Shown here: piece after piece, positions 8,496-11,369 of the stretch
Position numbering within the stretch: the first letter of the stretch is position 1
Layout of the letters: the number at the start of each line of letters is the position of its first letter
DNA from: an uncultured Alphaproteobacteria bacterium
GTDB lineage: Bacteria; Pseudomonadota; Alphaproteobacteria; CALKHQ01
NCBI GenBank assembly: GCA_937988735.1
Contig: CALKHQ010000030.1
Coordinates: 1 to 11,369 of the forward strand
Length of the DNA stretch: 11,369 nt
Direction of reading: 5' to 3'
The notes under the pieces: generated by a model
What the model was told of the DNA's origin: nothing
The model's database searches: none
Seen by the model: the letters and a program-made list of their open reading frames with translations, nothing else
Translations under genes and position numbers: made by a program

Positions 8496-8524
8496 CATAT
8501 GGTTAACGATAAACTTTGCGTCAA
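8496..8524 (-). promoter_or_regulatory. Candidate sciP promoter (sigma-70 type)
   Basis: TTGACG (8524-8519), five of six bases of the -35 consensus, is followed after 17 bp by CATATG (8501-8496), a weaker -10. It lies in an AT-rich island, 8456-8530, with about 40% G+C by my count against roughly 70% elsewhere. Transcription would start near 8489, giving a leader of about 90 nt before sciP. A CtrA-type octamer sits between the two boxes and runs into the -10. Confidence 0.5.
8499..8506 (-). promoter_or_regulatory. CtrA-type octamer TTAACCAT in the sciP promoter
   Basis: TTAACCAT is identical to the short form of the CtrA binding motif described in Caulobacter, where sciP itself is a CtrA target. 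Here it lies inside the proposed promoter upstream of sciP on the same strand. CtrA binding is inferred from the motif and the gene's identity. Confidence 0.5.
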
Positions 8525-8565
8525 TTTGCAGCGGCCTGCGCCATGACTGCGAACGGAGAAGCGAT

Positions 8566-8604
8566 GGCGGCGCCCGACCCCTGTGCCGCGGGTCGCACGC
8601 CGCC
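8566..8604 (-). terminator. Strong GC-rich hairpin after flgE, probable terminator
   Basis: The stem is built from 7 bp (8598-8604 with 8566-8572), a 2x2 internal loop and 6 bp (8590-8595 with 8575-8580), closing a 9-nt loop. It starts 25 nt past the flgE stop. In the direction of transcription it is followed by ATCGCTTCT rather than a clean T-run, so it may terminate partially or protect the 3' end of the hook mRNA. It separates the hook genes from the sciP promoter. Confidence 0.5.
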
Positions 8605-8629
8605 CTCTCGGACCCGGAAAATCAGGTCG

Positions 8630-9988
8630 TTACCGCTTCAGCCGGATCAGCTCCTCCAGCATCTCGTCGCTGGTGGTGATGATGCGGGCGTTGGCCGAAT
8701 AGGCGCGCTGGGTGATGATCATGTTGGTGAACTCCTCCGCCAGGTCGACGTTGGAGGCCTCCAGCGCATTCGACGCCACCTTGCCCGCGCCCGCCGTGTT
8801 GGCCTGCAGCAGAAGATACTCGCCCGATTCGGCCGTCTGGGCATAGGCGTTGCCGGTCCGCGCCTGCAGCCCGTTCGGGTTGTTGAAGGTGGCGAGCGGC
8901 AGCTTGTAGATCTTCTTGCGGCTGCCGTTGTCGAAGAAGGCGGTGACGATGCCGTCCTTGTCGATCGACACGCCGGAGTAGGTGCCGAACGGCAGACCGT
9001 TCTGCTCCAGCCGCTTCGGCGTGTACGGGCCGTCGAGGAAGGTCATGCCGGTGGCGGTGCCGTAGGTGCCGAGCGCCAGCGTGATCTGGTTGTTGGCGGC
9101 GTCGCCCAGCGTGCCGCCCGATCCGGTGAAGGTGAAGGCCGCCGGGGCCGCCGGCGCGAAGTTCATCGCCAGGGTCACCGGCCCGGTGCCGCCCGTCGGC
9201 GTGCCGTCGGTGGCGAAGTCGATGGCGCCGACGGTCATGTAGTTGGTGGCGGACAGCGGGCCGGCCGGGTTCGCGTCACCGGTGTCGGCGTCGAACGTTG
9301 CCGACGCGACGCCGTCGGTCGTCCGGGTCATGCCGGTGATGCGCAGCTCCCACTGGGCGCCGCCGTTGTAGTGCCAGGTCAGCTCGACGTCGTGGGGCAC
9401 GCCCAGCGAGTCGTAGATGGTGACGTTGGTGGTCTCGGTGTGGCCGACCTGGGCCGTTGCCGGCAGGTTGGCGGCGATCTGGATCTCGGTCGTGCGTTCG
9501 GCCAGCGTGGACAGGCCGGCGACGTTCACCGTCTTGAGGGCGGTGATCGAGCTGATGTTGGTCGGCAGCTGCTCGTTGGCGTCCAGCGGCCAGCCCTGCA
9601 GGTAGAAGCCGCCCGCGTTCACGAAGTTGCCGTCGGAGTCGATGGTGAACGAGCCCTCGCGGGAGAACAGGTATTCGCTGCCGGCGGTGCCGTTCGGGCT
9701 CTGGGCGACGACGAAGAAGCCGACGCCGTCGATGGCGATGTCGGTGGGCGAGGCCGAGCTCTGCAGCAGGCCCTGCTGGTCGATCAGCCGCAGGGGCAGC
9801 GCGGCGACGCCCCCCGGCGAATAGCCGGTCTTGGTCTCGCTCTGGGTGACCAGCGTGGAGAACCTGGCCCGCGAGCCCTTGTAGCCGATGGTGTTCACGT
9901 TGGAGATGTTGTCGGCGATCATGCCGAGGCTCTGGCTGTTGGCCGCGAGCCCGGAGACGCCTGACGTCATCGCGCCGTAGATGCTCAT
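8630..9988 (-). CDS. flgE: FlgE, flagellar hook protein
   Basis: FlgE is secreted through the flagellar export apparatus and polymerises into the hook, the universal joint between rod and filament. The 452 residues start MSIYGAMTSGVSGLAANSQS and contain ADNISNVNTIGYKGSRARF (25-43), the N-terminal rod/hook-family signature, and end with LEASNVDLAEEFTNMI, TQRAYSANARIITTSDEML and ELIRLKR (from about 409), the family C-terminus. The middle (about 140-370) is rich in Gly, Thr and Ala, as expected for surface domains, and makes it longer than the enteric hook protein. There is no cleavable signal peptide, as expected for type III export. The ATG has AAGGAG 9 nt upstream. It lies 57 bp after flgD and is followed by a hairpin. 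Confidence 0.96.
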   Translation of the reverse strand: MSIYGAMTSGVSGLAANSQSLGMIADNISNVNTIGYKGSRARFSTLVTQSETKTGYSPGGVAALPLRLIDQQGLLQSSASPTDIAIDGVGFFVVAQSPNGTAGSEYLFSREGSFTIDSDGNFVNAGGFYLQGWPLDANEQLPTNISSITALKTVNVAGLSTLAERTTEIQIAANLPATAQVGHTETTNVTIYDSLGVPHDVELTWHYNGGAQWELRITGMTRTTDGVASATFDADTGDANPAGPLSATNYMTVGAIDFATDGTPTGGTGPVTLAMNFAPAAPAAFTFTGSGGTLGDAANNQITLALGTYGTATGMTFLDGPYTPKRLEQNGLPFGTYSGVSIDKDGIVTAFFDNGSRKKIYKLPLATFNNPNGLQARTGNAYAQTAESGEYLLLQANTAGAGKVASNALEASNVDLAEEFTNMIITQRAYSANARIITTSDEMLEELIRLKR

Positions 9989-10011
9989 GTCGATGTGCTC
10001 CTTGCGGGGTG

Positions 10012-10037
10012 CTGCGCGCGTCCCTGCGCGCCCGCAG
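10012..10037. other. Imperfect hairpin between flgD and flgE
   Basis: A 9-bp stem (10012-10015 with 10034-10037 and 10016-10020 with 10027-10031, with a 2-nt bulge at 10032-10033) closes a 6-nt loop just past the flgD stop. There is no T-run. It could shield the flgE part of the message from decay, consistent with the need for far more FlgE than FlgD, but GC-rich spacers form such stems easily. Confidence 0.25.
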
Positions 10038-10045
10038 TCCAGGGG

Positions 10046-10741
10046 TTAGGCGGTGGGCGAGGTATCGTCGTCGCCGGTGCGGGGGGCGGTGGTCGGCTGG
10101 CGCACCGAGGTGATCTCCTGCAGGTAGACCGCGAGGTCGCCGATCATCACCACCGGCAGCCCGTCGCGGGATTCGACACCGGTCACCACGCCGACGATGC
10201 CGGGCTCGGCCTCGACCGGCTTGCCGCTGGCGTCCACCGCCTCGATGCTGATGCTGTAGATGCCGTCGGGGGCGAAGGTGTTGCGGTTGGTCAGCCCGTT
10301 CCACGAGATCTGGTGGGTGCCGGCGGCAACCGGGCCCTCGCCGGTGAAGACGACGTCGCCGTCCGCGTTGCGGATGGTGTAGGTGGCCTTCGCCGCATCA
10401 CCCTTGAGCGTGTAGGAGAACTGCGCCTCGCCGCTGGCGAGCCGGGCCTTGTTGCCGATCGCCGAGATCTCCTTGCCGATGAAGTCAAGGGCGCTCAGCG
10501 TCTGGCTGGCGAGCTGAACCTGCACCAGCTGCTCGAGCTGGGTGTTGGTCAGGATCGCCTGCTCGACCCCGGTGAACTGCACCAGCTGGGTGGTGAACTC
10601 GGTGGTCTCCATCGGCGACAGCGGGTCCTGGTTCTTCAGCTGCTCGGTGAGCAGCGTCAGGAAGTTGTCGAAGTTGGAGGAAAGGCTCGCCAGCGCGCCG
10701 GTGGTGCGGCCGATGCCGGAGGCGACCGATGCGACGTCCAT
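10046..10741 (-). CDS. flgD: FlgD, flagellar hook cap / hook assembly protein
   Basis: FlgD is exported and caps the growing hook, guiding FlgE subunits into place; it is discarded when the hook is complete. The 231 residues show the diagnostic N-terminal region FLTLLTEQLKNQDPLSPM at 27-44, followed by ETTEFTTQLVQFTGVEQ at 45-61, then an Ig-like (FlgD-Ig) domain at about 105-175 with GTHQISWNGL, and a C-terminal beta region (about 180-212). The tail is acidic (GDDD). The ATG at 10741 is 12 bp after the fliK stop with GAGGA 6 nt upstream. It belongs with fliK and flgE in one unit. Confidence 0.96.
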   Translation of the reverse strand: MDVASVASGIGRTTGALASLSSNFDNFLTLLTEQLKNQDPLSPMETTEFTTQLVQFTGVEQAILTNTQLEQLVQVQLASQTLSALDFIGKEISAIGNKARLASGEAQFSYTLKGDAAKATYTIRNADGDVVFTGEGPVAAGTHQISWNGLTNRNTFAPDGIYSISIEAVDASGKPVEAEPGIVGVVTGVESRDGLPVVMIGDLAVYLQEITSVRQPTTAPRTGDDDTSPTA

Positions 10742-10753
10742 CGCTGTCCTCGC

Positions 10754-11369
10754 TCAGACGAACAGATCGACAACCATGTGGCTGCCGCTGCGGTGGGTGA
10801 TCACGATACCGTCCTCCGCGCCCTCGGCGTCCGGCTCGGCGGCGGGTTCGCCGTCACCGTGTCCGCCGTGACGGCCGCTGCCCGGCTCGTGGTCGCCGGA
10901 CGGGTTCTGCTGGCGCAGGGAGAAGTTCAGGTCGCCGGCCCCGGCGTCGAAGCCGGCGTCATTCAGCGCGCGCTCCAGGTCGCGGACGTGGCGCTGCAGC
11001 TGGTCCAGCGTTTCCGGCCGGTCGGCCGCGACGGAAAGCGTCATGCGACCGTCCTGGCCCAGCTCCATCTGCACGTCGATGCGGCCGAGCTCGGCAGGGT
11101 TGAGGCGGATCGAGACGCGGTCCACCCCGGCCTCCGCCGCGCGGGCGATGGTGAGGCCGATGCGCTCGGCGAACTGCGGCCCGTTCGGCAGCGGCGGGCG
11201 ATGGGGAGCGGCGGGGGCATCCGCGCGCGCGGCCTGTCCGGGCCGCTCGCCGGCGGGCTGGGCGCCCGGGTGCAGCGGGGCGTTGCCGTTCGCGCTGCCG
11301 CCGTTCGCCCCGGCGCCGTCCACCGCAGCGGCGGCGGTCGCGGTGGCAGCGGTCGCGGCGGACGACGGG
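10754..11369 (-). CDS. fliK: FliK, flagellar hook-length control protein (C-terminal 204 residues; 5' end beyond window)
   Basis: FliK is the secreted ruler that ends hook export and switches the gate to filament substrates. The frame is open to the right edge; a GTG at 11323 is probably internal. The visible part begins with an Ala/Gly/Pro-rich linker (1-62), then the Flg_hook C-terminal domain (about 65-155) with VSIRLNPAELGRIDVQMEL at 85-103, the core motif of the substrate-specificity switch. A His/Gly/Asp/Glu-rich tract (158-187) precedes a hydrophobic end, MVVDLFV. It directly precedes flgD, whose product it indirectly controls. The family is divergent, but the domain motif and neighbours make the call secure. 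Confidence 0.92.
   Translation of the reverse strand, partial: PSSAATAATATAAAAVDGAGANGGSANGNAPLHPGAQPAGERPGQAARADAPAAPHRPPLPNGPQFAERIGLTIARAAEAGVDRVSIRLNPAELGRIDVQMELGQDGRMTLSVAADRPETLDQLQRHVRDLERALNDAGFDAGAGDLNFSLRQQNPSGDHEPGSGRHGGHGDGEPAAEPDAEGAEDGIVITHRSGSHMVVDLFV

Noticed and set aside
8397..8498. N-terminal extension of sciP to the ATG at 8498
   Set aside because: The extra 34 residues precede the conserved region, the ATG overlaps the proposed -10 box, and a good ribosome site exists for the ATG at 8396.
8516..9964. A 482-codon plus-strand frame antisense to flgE
   Set aside because: No conserved motifs, Gly/Arg/Val-rich composition, and the opposite strand codes for FlgE with both terminal signatures.

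Overview
The window is about 11.4 kb of very GC-rich DNA (roughly 70% G+C, strong G/C bias at third codon positions). It holds one flagellar gene cluster with every gene on the minus strand, so transcription runs from the right edge to the left edge. In transcription order the genes are fliK (5' end outside the window), flgD, flgE, a sciP-type DUF1153 regulator, fliF, fliG, fliH, fliN, flbD, flhA and flhF (3' end outside the window). FlbD and SciP point to an alphaproteobacterium. FlbD together with flhF, which Caulobacter lacks, fits a Rhodospirillales-like lineage better than Caulobacter; that placement is inference from gene content.

The right part (8630-11369) codes for hook assembly: FliK measures hook length, FlgD caps the growing hook and FlgE is the hook subunit. 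fliK and flgD are 12 bp apart and flgD and flgE 57 bp apart, so they look like one transcription unit. A strong GC-rich hairpin lies just past the flgE stop. Next comes a 233-bp gap containing an AT-rich island with a plausible promoter and an exact copy of the CtrA-type octamer TTAACCAT, upstream of sciP. SciP in Caulobacter is a helix-turn-helix protein that represses CtrA-activated genes, including flagellar ones.

The left part (1-7933) is a basal-body, switch and export unit: fliF (MS ring), fliG and fliN (switch/C-ring), fliH (export ATPase regulator), flbD (sigma-54 activator), flhA (export gate) and flhF (SRP-type GTPase linked to flagellar placement). Gaps from fliF to flbD are 5-40 bp, and gaps of 165 and 89 bp precede flhA and flhF. 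The 160-bp region before fliF contains a near-consensus CtrA double half-site, a 15-bp dyad and a weak sigma-54-like element.

The simplest model is a checkpoint hierarchy in one locus. A CtrA/SciP pair would set the timing of early genes (MS ring, switch, export gate), and FlbD made from the same unit would switch on sigma-54-dependent later genes such as rod and hook. I see no novel system. The most informative part is the regulatory DNA on either side of sciP. There is no RNA gene, mobile element, CRISPR array or broken gene that I can support, and no gene-free stretch longer than 300 bp.
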